NCBI GenBank assembly: GCA_944548615.1
Contig: OX155964.1
Location: 15,426,484 to 15,490,483, forward strand
Source of the DNA: Micropterix aruncella
Lineage: Eukaryota; Arthropoda; Insecta; Lepidoptera; Micropterigidae
Direction of reading: 5' to 3'
Length of the DNA stretch: 64,000 nt
Shown here: positions 30,884 to 42,120 of the stretch, one piece after another
Layout of the letters: the number at the start of each line of letters is the position of its first letter
Position numbering within the stretch: the first letter of the stretch is position 1
The notes under the pieces: model-generated
Seen by the model: the letters and a program-made list of their open reading frames with translations, nothing else
Database searches by the model: none
Told to the model about the DNA's origin: nothing
Translations under genes and position numbers: made by a program

Positions 30884-32072
30884 AATGGTCGATATAACCA
30901 TGCATTCACAAGAAAATTCTCTGTACGAAACCATTCGCTACCAAATGACAGACAGCCAGTAGTATTCCAATATTCTTAAGCGATGTAAGAGGTTGAGGTC
31001 ACAGCTCTAGCTCGTTCTTTATTTTAATGACATATAGTTTCTGAAATGTTTTTCCAGTAAAAAATATTAGCAAGGTACAATAAAACAACTAGATGACACA
31101 GTACACGAGTAAGTCCCCATCTACGTAAATGGCCATCGGCCCGTTGCTTTCTGATGTTTGTTGTGATTCTTAGTAGGGATTATGTCAGGCAGTGCCATGG
31201 CCCGCTATTATGTCAAGCCATGCTGTATGGAGTGACAATGTCGTAAAGCGCTAATCAAGTTTTGTCAAACCCATATTGCCAATATTTTCAAGCCAACTAC
31301 TTGGAAATCTATAGATATCCATGTCGTTTAGAGTATAATCGCTCTTATGAATGCCATTTCATGACAAATAGTTCCAGTAACCATTTCTACCTAAGTGATG
31401 TTAGTGAGAGCATAATGGCGTAGCCAGCGGTTCATGATCCCTCGCTCGCAAACAGTTTTTGGGTACGTACAGAACTATTAAAAATTTGGTGATCGTTTGG
31501 CTGAAAATAGTTGTACATACGTTTGTATGGCCATTCTAATGCTTGTGTTTATTTGTAGCACCAAAATACAAATACATATATACGAGTGACTTAGTTTCAA
31601 AGACAAAAAACGTGTCAACGACGAAAATTAAATGTAAAAACTAGTGTCAAAGAATACATGATGAGATTACAAGCGCTCTAATTGGAAATATTCTCAAACC
31701 ATGTCGATTTACAGAACATACATAAATCCGATGTTTTATATTTATAGTCGATACAACACATTTTATTGTCGATATAATAAATTATTATAAACCTCTGGCC
31801 GTCGAGCAAAAGGAGTTCCTTATATTGCCTAATAAATAAATAAGGATGTTGAAAGTATTTCCGCTCTTAACCGATTCTATACTACTGCCGAATAGCAGGT
31901 GTTATTTTATTTTCTTTTAAATATTGCCGAATAGGAAGAGTAGCTACCCCTAAAACTACTAGCCCTATATTTATGGATGATTGAAAAATAATGGTATGCT
32001 TGCGTAGAGTACGTAGGACGACTACATCTCTCTATATATAGCCAGCCTTTTCCAAGTGTACAATTTAGTACT
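30884..32072. other. No gene seen
   Basis: AT-rich noncoding sequence between the two family C copies. Confidence 0.4.
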
Positions 32073-32385
32073 TTGTAGCTAGATGAAGTTGCCTTGTCTC
32101 ACATTTAGCATGGATGCTCTGGCAAAGAAAGATGATACGTTGTGTAAAGATGGGTTATTAAAGCAAAATCTGGCATAAGCATTTTGCATAAGCTCGATTC
32201 TTCACTCAGTGTTATTATATTGGCACAGGCCATCATTACATACACACATCCATCATAGACGACATCACACACAACCATCATAGTCAACTAGTTGGTTGAC
32301 TGGAAGATATTGTAATGTAGCAATAATTTTGCCATTGAACCTTATTTTTTATTGTGCAATAAAGAGATTTTCATTCATTCATTCA
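32073..32385. repeat. Repeat family C, copy 2, with LINE-like tail
   Basis: 32073-32285 matches 30668-30883 with visible point changes. It is followed by a stretch ending AATAAAGAG and a (TTCA)n run at about 32365-32385, the shape of a LINE 3' end. Confidence 0.7.
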
Positions 32386-33186
32386 ATAATCAATTTAACT
32401 AATGTAACCAATATGACCAATATAACCAATACAACCAATTCACAAGAAAATATCTGACTTTTACGGTGATGTACTCCTTTGATGAGCAAAGATGAGCAAA
32501 GCGCTAACCAACTATTTTGCTGACATGTTCATCGAAACGCAGTGTAAGGATCAAAGAGTAATTCTAGGCTTCTTGCCGTAGACACTAAGTGTATCTCTGA
32601 GGATTTCACCATTACTTAAAGGGATCGGTTCTAATCGATTTTTTTTCTGGGTGGCTTTGAACCAACGATAAGCAAAACATACTTATTCTATATATAGACT
32701 ACGTTTTAGATTGTAATCTTATAAGGATAGTAATATCCTCACGGTTGCTACTAATTTATTTTTGCGAATATTACATTTGGCCGCTAAAATCTAAAACTAT
32801 TCATAAAAGTCAGTGTCCGTCATAATATCAATAGCAAGAAGAATATGCTGTCACTTCCTAAGTTTTGACTAAGAGAAGACGAAACTTCTTTTATAGGACA
32901 ATGGATATTTTTTATACCATAATCCCTCAGGCACTTTTAGATTTATCAGAAAAAAGGGTATTATCAAAAATATGCCGTTATAGGATCGATGATTTTTTAA
33001 ACGACAAATATGCCCGATCTGATTATTTTATTTTATTTACATTACGTGACTACAATTAACACATTTTATTTACTGGCCTACAGTGAGTAGATATAATGTC
33101 AGAAATATATAGATTAGGCAGATTATTTAAATTTATCAATTTATTGTTTTTACTTCTTTAATTGATCAGGTTATTTTTATTAACTA
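32386..33186. other. No gene seen
   Basis: A short iterated AACCAATA run is at about 32400-32442. Nothing else recognised. Confidence 0.4.
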
Positions 33187-33723
33187 CTAGCTGAGCCCCG
33201 CGGTTTCACCCGCGTGGTGATGGAAAATTTTGATAATGATGATAGAAAACTATATATCTTTATAAATTATAGCCTATGTATTATTCTGATGTGTAAGCTC
33301 TATTATTGTAAAGTTTCATCAAAATCCATTCAATAGTTTTTGCCTGAAAGAGTAACAAACATCCATGGGGTGCGATGGAGGTCTACCTCCACGTGTGCAC
33401 GTTTTATCTCACTCTGGCCCAGACTATTCCTAAAAGTCTAGGATGGGAAAGTAGTGAGTGGGCGTGCCGGTGCACCCTGGAAACTCCGGTCAGCTACAAC
33501 AGGGAGAGATCCCTGAAGTTGATGACTTGGAGGCCAAAAGACCTCCACCCCAAGCTAAGGTGTTACCCGTACCGTGCCGACGGCTGCGTGGCTGAGGGAG
33601 AGCTCAGTCTCTAACGGTGGCTTTCCGAAACCGGGGCGAATCGGGAAGTAGAAATGCCCTTTGACCGATAACAGGCTCTGTCGGTTTTTGACGACCCTTT
33701 CCTGACTACTCGTGGGAACAAAT

Positions 33724-34968
33724 ATGGACTCAAAAGAAAATAAAAATTCCCCTCTAAACTTCGACCAGGACGGTACCGTCCGGGAAGGAAACAGTTCGGA
33801 GCCATGGAGCACGACTCAAACCGACTCTTTGCCCGAAAAAATCTCAGCTATCGCAGGGACAAGCAAAGGTGCAGACAGAATAGGAAACGACTCTGCTATG
33901 CCCAAAGAAAAGGACCAAGACACTGAGACACACGAGAAGCACAGGACAAAGTTGTCCGGTGCTGCTCGAAAACGTTTCAGGATGCTGAGGGCAGCAAACG
34001 TGAGTGCTAGAGAAGCCTCGGTAGCAGGCCTCAGGCCCTGGAAAGATATTAAGAGCCTGACCCATCAGAGCACTCCCATATCTGATGACCAAAGGGCGTC
34101 CAAACGCACACGGTCGGAGGAGGAGTCGCCAAGGGAAAACTCAAAAAAGGCTCCTAAGATATACCCAGAAGAAGGCATCAAGCCAAACTTCAGGGAGGTG
34201 GTGGGTTCTTCACGTGTGGGAATAAAAAATGAAAGCCCGATGGAAGAAAACCAAATGCATTTGGTGCACCGCTTGCTACTGACCCTGATTAAAAACATCA
34301 CTGTCAGAGGCTCGGGCCCAAAATTTCTGGGTTTCACTCACAGGCCTGGCTGGGTCCTGATCACATGTGAAAATCAGAAGAGCCAGGATTGGCTTGTGGG
34401 AGTAATCCCAAACCTCAAACCATGGCCCGAGGCAAAGCTGTCTATCATGACGGAAAGCGAAATGCCCAAGCCACTAGTTTGCACAACGTTCTTCCCCAGC
34501 AGCGAGGCGGCGAACATAAAGGACGCCCTAAGTCTGCTGACAAACCAGAACGAAGGCATATCTCCAGAATACTGGAAAATACTCAACAGCAGGGAGGAAA
34601 AGAATGGACACCACGTGACCTTCTCAATTGACGAGCCCTCTTTGGAGACCCTTCGGAAAACCGACTACAGGGCAACCCTTGGTTTTGGAAAGATTTCTTT
34701 GAAAATCAGGGGTGAGCCCACGAATCCCCCAGGAAACAGGGCTATCCCGTCCTACTCCAACAAAGGCAGACAAACGCCTGCTCCCATACAGCGAAAGAAA
34801 GAGCCGGCAAATCGGCCTTCTCCTGCTGACGAGAGTACAGGAGCGCCTAAAAAGGGGGAAAAACCCGGGAATGAGCAAGGCACATCCCAATCCAAACATG
34901 GACGGTCTCGTCCTCCATTGGAGAGGGAAAAGCCTGCGACAGAGCCCACAACCCCTATGGATCACTGA
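33724..34968 (+). CDS. LINE ORF1 protein (DUF4780-like, 414 aa)
   Basis: Encodes the nucleic-acid-binding partner of the ORF2 enzyme. It is expected to coat the element RNA. The first ATG in frame is 33724 (a GTG lies four codons upstream). The N-terminal about 165 residues are charged with basic clusters (GAARKRFRMLRAAN, SKRTRSEEESPR) and look disordered. A folded region at about 175-335 includes HLVHRLLLTLIKNITVRG, FTHRPGWVLITCENQKSQDW and CTTFFPSS and resembles the DUF4780 domain found in arthropod LINE ORF1s. The tail is Pro/Lys-rich. There are only two cysteines there and no CCHC zinc knuckles, unlike many R1 ORF1 proteins. The stop overlaps the ORF2 start (TGATG). Confidence 0.85.
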   Translation: MDSKENKNSPLNFDQDGTVREGNSSEPWSTTQTDSLPEKISAIAGTSKGADRIGNDSAMPKEKDQDTETHEKHRTKLSGAARKRFRMLRAANVSAREASVAGLRPWKDIKSLTHQSTPISDDQRASKRTRSEEESPRENSKKAPKIYPEEGIKPNFREVVGSSRVGIKNESPMEENQMHLVHRLLLTLIKNITVRGSGPKFLGFTHRPGWVLITCENQKSQDWLVGVIPNLKPWPEAKLSIMTESEMPKPLVCTTFFPSSEAANIKDALSLLTNQNEGISPEYWKILNSREEKNGHHVTFSIDEPSLETLRKTDYRATLGFGKISLKIRGEPTNPPGNRAIPSYSNKGRQTPAPIQRKKEPANRPSPADESTGAPKKGEKPGNEQGTSQSKHGRSRPPLEREKPATEPTTPMDH

Positions 34969-37900
34969 TGGCGAACATAGGCAACTCTACGAGGATTCTC
35001 CAGATCAACCTCCACCACGCCATTGCCGCCAGCGCAGTGACGGAGTGTTGCTTCACCAAAGGAGAAATCGACATCGCCCTCGTACAAGAACCCTGGGTAA
35101 ATAACTTAACTATCCAGGGCTTAAACGCTGCGGGTAGAATCCTCTCGTACCCGGGAGGGAAAAAACCCAGAGCATGCATAGTGTTCAAGAAAAACATTAA
35201 CTTCCTGCCTGTTACAGAGCTATGTACTAATGACCTGTCAGCAGCGTATATAAATCTCAAAGGATGGAATGGATCCAGAGTCATCTTATGCTCAGCCTAT
35301 CTATCTGGAGAGAAACAAAATCCAACCGAAGAGCTGGCAAACCTGGTGGAGTACGCCCGTACCCAAAAGGCTGAGTTACTGGTTGGATGTGATGCAAACG
35401 CACACCACACCGCGTGGGGGAGCTCAGACATCAACAATAGAGGTGAGTTACTTAATGATTTTATCACAACCAACTGCCTATGCCTATTAAACAAAGGCTG
35501 CATGCCGACCTTTGTGACAAGTGCAAGACAGGAAGTTTTAGACATTACTTTTGCCTCTAAAAATCTAGCCAGACACATAAAAAACTGGCATGTCAGGGAT
35601 GACACTTCAATGTCTGATCACAGACAAATAACCTTTAAACTACTAAACACCGTAGACTGTCAAACCACAACTTTCAGGAATCCTAAAGCCACCGACTGGG
35701 ACGCTTACCGTACCACACTAAGGCTTAACCTTGAAACAATACAAAAAAATATAAAAACACGCGAGAGTCTAGAATTGGCCATGGCGGATACCACAAAAGG
35801 CATTATAAACGCCTATGAGGAAAGCTGCCCACTCAAGACAAAGACCTCCAAAAGAAAAGTTCCATGGTGGAACCCGAAGTTGGACAAACTACGGAAGGAA
35901 ACCCGGAAACTATTTAATAAGGCTAAACAAACTCTCAACTGGGAGGAATACAAAAAAGCCTTAACCGAGTACAACAAAGAAATTAGGAGAGCCAAAAGAG
36001 CAACATGGAAAAGCTTCTGCGAGGACATAGTGGAAACGCCTCAAGGAGCCAGAGTACATAGACTGCTCGCAAAGGACAAACCTAACCAAATTGGTCTTCT
36101 GAAAAAACCAAACGGAACCTTTACAACAAATGAAAAGGAAACTTTGGAGGAACTAATATCGACCCACTTCCCAGGTGCTGTGACAACTAGCAACGCCGCC
36201 ACTGCTCCATACAGACCTCGAAACGAGGACTGGAGTAGGGCTGCTAGAATCATAAGGCCCGATCAAGTTAAATGGGCCGTAAAATCCTTTAAACCTTACA
36301 AATCATGCGGGGACGACGGAATCATGCCCGTGCTTTTGCAACAGGGTATCGACATTCTAACCCCATATCTGGTTAAAATCTTCAGAGCAAGCTATGCCTG
36401 GGGACATATACCAGAAGAATGGACCAAGGTCAAAGTGCTATTCATACCCAAGGCTGGCAGGAAGGACTACGCACTGTCAAAGTCCTTCAGGCCAATTAGC
36501 CTAACATCCTTTCTACTGAAAGCGATGGAAAAGATACTGGATAGCTATATCAGGGAAAAAATCCTAACGGTCAACCCTATCAGCTGTAACCAACACGCCT
36601 ACCGCAGAGGCAAATCCACGGAAACCGCTCTGCTCTACCTAGTAGACAGAGTGGAAAAGGCGTTGGAAGACAAACAAATCGCAGTATGCGCATTTTTAGA
36701 CATTGAGGGCGCCTTCGACAAAACCCCAATTAAATCACTGGTGAAGGGGCTAGAGTCAAAACAAGTTGACAACACCACAACCAGATGGGTGAAAGCGATG
36801 CTCTCAAACCGCACGGCCAAGGTAGCTCTTCACGGAACAAACCTTGAAGTCACCACTACAAGAGGCTGCCCGCAGGGAGGCATACTCTCGCCCCTACTAT
36901 GGACTCTTGCAATAGATCAACTCCTGCATAGGATGGCAGAGGCCAGGATAGACACACAGGGCTATGCTGATGACCTAGTAGTCATTGTCCGGGGCTTCTG
37001 CCAAAACACGATCTCACACATAATGCAAAAAGCGTTAACAATCGTTAGCAATTGGTGCAGAGAGAACGAATTATCGGTCAACGCCGATAAGACCGTCCTC
37101 GTGCCATTTACCAACAAACGTCAACTAGGTGGACTAAAAATGCCAATCTTAAACCACAGGCAGATTCCTTTCTCCAAGGAAGTAAAGTATCTGGGAATCA
37201 CGCTCGACCAAAGACTCACCTGGAACAGCCACCTAGATAAAACAATTCAAAAAGCTAAAAGTGCTTTGGGTATAAGCAGAAGACTGGCGGGGAAAAACTG
37301 GGGCCTTAACCCCAAGATCTCCCACTGGCTATACACTGCCATTGTGAGGCCGATAATATCGTACGCCTCGGTGGTATGGTGCAACAAAGCCAACCAGAAA
37401 ACTGTGATTACCAAACTAAACAATATCCAAAGGACGGCGTGCCTCATGACAACTGGCGCAATGTCCTCCACTCCTGGAGCAGCTCTAGATGCACTGCTGA
37501 ACTTACCGCCCCTACACATTCATTTGCAACAGGTGGCGAAAGCCAGCATGTACAGGCTATCTGCCCGAGAGAAGGTAAACTGGATCTCACAAGCACTAAG
37601 ATCAGTTCTTGACTCAGTCAGTGAATATCCAACCCTCAACATGGTATCAGACACCATGCTCCCACTCCTAAACTTTGGAAAACTTTTTACAGTGGAACTG
37701 CCGCCCAGAGACGACTGGCTAAAAAGCCAACTGCAATGGGCGGCCGGTAGCCTTAAATGGTATACTGATGGGTCCTAATCGGGACTTGACGTAGGCTGTG
37801 GTATATATGGAGAGCGACCAAACTTCGAAAGAAGTGTAAACTTGGGAAAATACGCCTCCATATTCCAAGCGGAGGTTTACGCCATTATTGAATATGCGGA

Positions 37901-38591
37901 TATCAACCTCCAAAAGAACTACGCCAACCACCGTATCTATATCCACTCGGATAGCAAAGCAGCTCTTATGGCACTAGCCTCGAATACCATTAATTCAAAG
38001 CTAGTGCAAAACTGCATATCACTACTGAATTCCCTGGGCGAAAAGAACAGGGTAATACTAAGATGGGTTCCCGGCCATGCAGGAATCGAGGGGAATGAAA
38101 AAGCCGACGAACTTGCTAGGACGGGAGCAAAGGGAACGTTATACGGCCCTGAACCTTGCTGTGGCGTACCAAAAAGCCTTGCAAACCTAATGCTCAAACA
38201 AATGTGTTTAGAACAATCCGTCAACCACTGGAACAACACCCCATGGTTGAATCATTCCAAAGCGCTTATTAAGCCTTACGACCGTAAGACGGCCCGTGAG
38301 GCCCTATCGCTAAATAGGAACAATCTACGCATACTGGTAAGGGCGCTCACGGGGCATTGTGGCCTGAACAAACACATGTTCAACCTCAAGCTCAAAGACA
38401 CAAAAATGTGCAGGTTCTGCCAAGGGGCAGAGGAAACTCCCCAGCACCTCATGTGCGAGTGTGGCCCGCTGATGCGTAAAAGATACAACCACCTGGGTGG
38501 TCACTACCTCCAACCTGAGGAGGTAAAACAATCTGGCGCCAAAAGCCTGCTGCGGTTCTTAAATGACACGGGGCTTAGCGCAGAACTATAG
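34968..38591 (+). pseudogene. LINE ORF2: endonuclease-RT-RNase H, one nonsense
   Basis: Would nick target DNA, prime reverse transcription there and remove the RNA strand. Domains: APE-type endonuclease (about 1-235: VQEPWV with the catalytic Glu, LLVGCDANAHHTAWGS, and SDH near 220), RT (about 430-760: FIPKAGRKDY, FLDIEGAFDK motif A, GCPQGGILSPLLW motif B, YADD at about 666-669, KYLGITLDQRLTW motif E), RNase H (about 930-1065: YTDGS, FQAEVYAIIE, HSDSKAAL, WVPGHAGIEGNEKADELA) and a C-terminal CRFC..H..CEC zinc-finger-like motif (about 1147-1165). TAA at 37776-37778 (codon 937) follows YTDGS, the first RNase H Asp. The frame before and after is otherwise intact to 38591, 1,207 codons in all. 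A protein ending at the stop would keep endonuclease and RT but lose RNase H. Confidence 0.9.
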
Positions 38592-38755
38592 TACCTAGGT
38601 GGCGAGCACAATAGATCAGCAATGGTCGCAGTGTTACAAGGCTCATAAAGACCTTAGAAAAGCCCCACTCAACAAATAAAAAAAAAAAAAAACAAACATC
38701 CATACATACATTCTTACAAACTTTCGCGTTTATAATAGTAGTAGGATGTTGACAA

Positions 38756-41110
38756 GTTAATTAAAAAAATATGATACTATAACAATTAAGGACTATTATA
38801 CGAACTGTAAAGAAAAATATGACAAAGCAGTAGTAGCGGCTAAGAAAAATACTATAGAAGAAGAGATTAGGCAGTCGAATAACAAAACCAAAACTATGTG
38901 GAATATCATCAATAGAGAGGGGAGAAATATTTCAAGTAAGGCAAATGAACCTATTCAATTACTTCACAATGGTTCTAAAGTCTCTAATCCTACAGAAACG
39001 GCAAACATACTCAATGAATATTTTACAAACGCTGTTAAACGCATGACAAATTCTCCTAGTTTACCCTCTTCAACAATTGTAGGTGAGATACCAGCATCAA
39101 TACTGTTGCACCCTATAACTTCCATTGAATTTGATGAGGCCTTGAATGGCATTAAAACAAAAACATCAATGGATATCTGGGCACACTCGATTAAATTAAT
39201 AAAGAATATAGCACCAACGATTTCCAACACCTTGAGGTCTATTTTTAATAATTGTATGAAACAAGGTGTGTTCCCAAATCTAATGAAAATAGCAAAGATA
39301 GTACCAGTTTTTAAAAAAGGGAACAAAACTGATCCTGAAAATTACAGGCCAATTTCACTGCTTCCAGCTTTCTCCAAAATTTTCGAAAAAATTTTATATA
39401 ACAGGCTATATTTATTCGCAAATAAATTCGATATACTAAATAAATATCAATATGGTTTTAGGAAGAACATGTCCACCACCTCGGCGATTTCGGAGATGGT
39501 AAATTTCATTACCGACACTTTTGAAAATTCTTCCCAACCCGTGGCAGTTTTTTGTGATCTGTCCAAAGCGTTTGATTCGGTTGACCACGAAATACTGCTC
39601 AATAAATTAAACACTTATGGGATTCGGGGCAAAGCCAATAACATGATGAAATCCTACTTAACAGGCAGGTCACAGGTAGTAGAAATAGATGGATTTAGAT
39701 CTACACCTCAACCGATATCCTGCGGAGTTCCCCAGGGATCGATTCTTGGTCCATTATTATTTTTATTTTTCATTAATGATATAGGCAATTGCTTGCCCGC
39801 CTACACCAAAACCTTGCTCTATGCGGATGATACAAGTTTCCTGTTTCACGATAACAATCTTAACGACCTAATGACCAATGCCAATCATGCGTTAAACCTA
39901 GCAAGTTCATGGTTCACAGAGAATAATCTCTTGCTTAATGCAAAAAAAACAGTAACTATGCACTTCTCCTCAAAATATAAATCGTCTGCTATACCATTCA
40001 ATATAACTCTAAACAACAGTACTCTAGAATTAAGCAAATCGACAAAGTTCCTAGGTATCATGATCGATCATCATCTTAGCTGGAACGTCCATATTAATGA
40101 ACTATGTAGTGCGCTTTCTTCGGCAATATATGCAATAAAAAAGATTAAATTCTTAGCTGGTGAAATCGCTGCAATAACTGCGTATCATGCCTGTTTCCAT
40201 TCTAAAATGACTTATGGTATACTGATATGGGGGAATGCCACAGACAGTTCTAGGGTTTTCATTTTACAGAAAAGTGCATTGAGAGCAATTGCAGGTGTAT
40301 CCCGTGACAAGCACTGCGAACCATATTTTCTTAAGTACAAAATACTGACTTTTACGTCTGAATATATTTTACAATGTCTACTATATGCTAAATCAAATAT
40401 TAACGAACAAGAGGTAAACGGGAATATGCACTCCCACAATACACGCAGATGTGATGACGTTATCCTGCCTAAAGTACGCCTTACGCAGACACAAAAGTCC
40501 TTCGGATATTTGAGCTATAAGCTCTTTAACCAGCTACCACTCTCCACAAGAAAGATGGAAACAAAGGCGTTTAAAAGATTTATGAAACAAAAGCTGCAAT
40601 CCACACATGCTTTCTATAAGCTGGGTGATTTTTTTGAGCATGCCAATTCTTTCAAATGGGAATAACATTAATATGTAACTTTCAGGTACCTCATTTTAGT
40701 TTTTATTATTTAATTATAATATTATGAATTTAATATTTAATATGTAGATTACAATGTGTAATGTAACATACCTGATCATATACATACGTTGTTTTTTTCC
40801 AATTTTGTTTTGATACTTCCTATTGTGTGATTATTTTTTGTATAAAGTGCTTAATGACTATTAATTTTCTTATAATAATTATCTATTTTATATGTATACT
40901 CATATTCAGCTCTCTTTTTTATTTTTTATTTTATTTGTCTGCCGTGTAAAGCCGACTTTAGTCAACGTTATTGTCGAATTAATATTTATGCTTTAATAGT
41001 TTTATATCTTCATATACACTGACGAATTCTAATATGCGATAATTAGCTTTAATTCATAATTCATGCTTTTATTGTATATTCTGAATAAATAAATTGAATA
41101 CTGAATACTG
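38756..41110 (+). mobile_element. 5'-truncated CR1/Jockey-like LINE
   Basis: Begins just after the RTE-type tail (38748), with coding sequence already open at about 38761. The RT ORF ends at 40665 and is followed by a 430-bp AT-rich 3' UTR that ends with AATAAATAAATTGAATACTG and a repeated TGAATAC tail near 41110. No clear target duplication. Confidence 0.8.
38761..40665 (+). CDS. Reverse transcriptase, about 634 aa open (partial ORF2)
   Basis: Polymerase of a CR1/Jockey-like LINE. The first Met is at 38896 (589 aa), but the frame is open and family-like from about 38761 (KEKYDKAVVAAKKNTIEEEI), so the start is lost by truncation. RT blocks from the Met: VPVFKKGNKTDPENYRPISL (about 135-155), YGFRKNMSTTSA, VFCDLSKAFDSVDH (motif A, about 218), CGVPQGSILGPLLFLFF (motif B), LLYADDTSFLF (motif C, about 308), LLLNAKKTVTMHF, TKFLGIMIDHHLSW (motif E), then thumb and C-terminal FILQKSALRAIAG and LSYKLFNQLPLSTR. 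All catalytic Asp residues are present and there is no stop or frameshift. The endonuclease is missing. Related to the fragment at 6932-7559. Confidence 0.9.
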   Translation, partial: LKKYDTITIKDYYTNCKEKYDKAVVAAKKNTIEEEIRQSNNKTKTMWNIINREGRNISSKANEPIQLLHNGSKVSNPTETANILNEYFTNAVKRMTNSPSLPSSTIVGEIPASILLHPITSIEFDEALNGIKTKTSMDIWAHSIKLIKNIAPTISNTLRSIFNNCMKQGVFPNLMKIAKIVPVFKKGNKTDPENYRPISLLPAFSKIFEKILYNRLYLFANKFDILNKYQYGFRKNMSTTSAISEMVNFITDTFENSSQPVAVFCDLSKAFDSVDHEILLNKLNTYGIRGKANNMMKSYLTGRSQVVEIDGFRSTPQPISCGVPQGSILGPLLFLFFINDIGNCLPAYTKTLLYADDTSFLFHDNNLNDLMTNANHALNLASSWFTENNLLLNAKKTVTMHFSSKYKSSAIPFNITLNNSTLELSKSTKFLGIMIDHHLSWNVHINELCSALSSAIYAIKKIKFLAGEIAAITAYHACFHSKMTYGILIWGNATDSSRVFILQKSALRAIAGVSRDKHCEPYFLKYKILTFTSEYILQCLLYAKSNINEQEVNGNMHSHNTRRCDDVILPKVRLTQTQKSFGYLSYKLFNQLPLSTRKMETKAFKRFMKQKLQSTHAFYKLGDFFEHANSFKWE

Positions 41111-42120
41111 AATTACAAATAGGTTATAACAACCAGCCAGCCAGATAGATAGGCAGAATAACGGACATGCTTTTTTTAGATTCCAAATGTTATAAACTAG
41201 CATCTAGAAATTTATTTTGGAGCACAACCAAAATTTTGTTTTTGTGGATGTATGCATATTTGCTTTAAGGGGCGGGGTGAAGATCTCTAGATAAAATAAC
41301 AGGGAGGCGTTTCACATCCTCTAAAACTGAACCAAGGGGCGTTTTAGAAGATTCGAGACCACAGCTACGTTGTCACAAACTTTTATGGCTTTACGGCTTG
41401 CGTCTACGACAGTAGCGTGTTGTGGCAGTGCACGTAGCGAAATGGCGAATGACTCGTTTGCGAGTTCGTAGGCCAGTGATCGCGGTGATTCCGTCACGTT
41501 CGCGGTACAGGTCGTAATGGCGGGAAGCAGGTAAAGAGCAGAACGCAGGACGTGCTCAGAATTGCGTCAACCGATCACGCCTGCCTCACGAATCGCTCGC
41601 CTAGCCTAACGCAACACTTCTTGAATCGAGCCTACTCGCGAAATTTTATTGTCGACAGTCATCGGCCCATGACTTCGATTCGATTAATTTTTAATCGATT
41701 TTTTAGAAGTCGATTGAATAACACAACCTAACTACGATGTATCTGTCTTTTTGTTTGGCGTGAAAGGTAGCGAACAGTCATTAAGGCCAAAACGATATTA
41801 ACAATAAACAATAGAAAAATAAATCCTTTTAATGATTTTATCTGTGAATATCTGTATGGGATTTTTAAATAATCAATAACCACTATCTCCGTACAAATTT
41901 TTTTTAAAGAAAATAAACCCACAGTACAAAATATAAAAAATATTTAGGGTTTTCGATGTACATAAGTCACATTTTACAGTTAAATAAAGTAAAAAAGCGG
42001 CCAGAAGAGAATTGTTCTCTACTGAGTAGTTCTGTAAACAGTAAACATCGAGTGTAGTAGAATCATTAAAACTGAGACCCCCATTAATACACGCCCCCTC
42101 TCCTTAAACGAATAAAATAT
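41111..42120. other. No gene seen
   Basis: A GC-richer block at 41340-41640 has no recognisable ORF. TTAAGGGGCGGGG..CTCTAG at about 41265-41300 loosely recalls the foldback element ends. Confidence 0.35.

Larger units (their letters stand above)
33367..38690 (+). mobile_element. Near-intact LOA/R1-like non-LTR retrotransposon
   Basis: The 13-bp AACAAACATCCAT occurs at 33354-33366 and 38691-38703, a target-site duplication. Inside lie a GC-richer 5' UTR of about 357 bp, ORF1, ORF2 (endonuclease, RT, RNase H, zinc-finger-like end), a short 3' UTR and a poly(A) run at 38678-38690. Full length and a clean duplication point to recent insertion. One in-frame TAA in ORF2 is the only visible lesion. 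The RNase H plus a CCHC-less ORF1 suggests the LOA branch of the R1 group, but clade placement needs a tree. Confidence 0.9.
33187..38748 (+). mobile_element. RTE-type 3' tail, split by the LOA-like insertion
   Basis: The left piece (33187-33366) starts CTGAGCCCCGCGGTTTCACC and carries AAGTTTCATCAAAATCCATT and GTAACAAACATCC. The right piece (38704-38748) resumes with TACATTCTTACAAACTTTCG and TTTATAATAGTAGTAGGA. Joined, they form a common lepidopteran RTE-type LINE/SINE 3' tail (identified from memory). It is older than the element inserted in it. Confidence 0.7.

Noticed and set aside
34065..37946. Numerous ORFs of 60-130 codons on both strands within the LINE
   Set aside because: They overlap the ORF1/ORF2 frames, lack motifs and are frame shadows.
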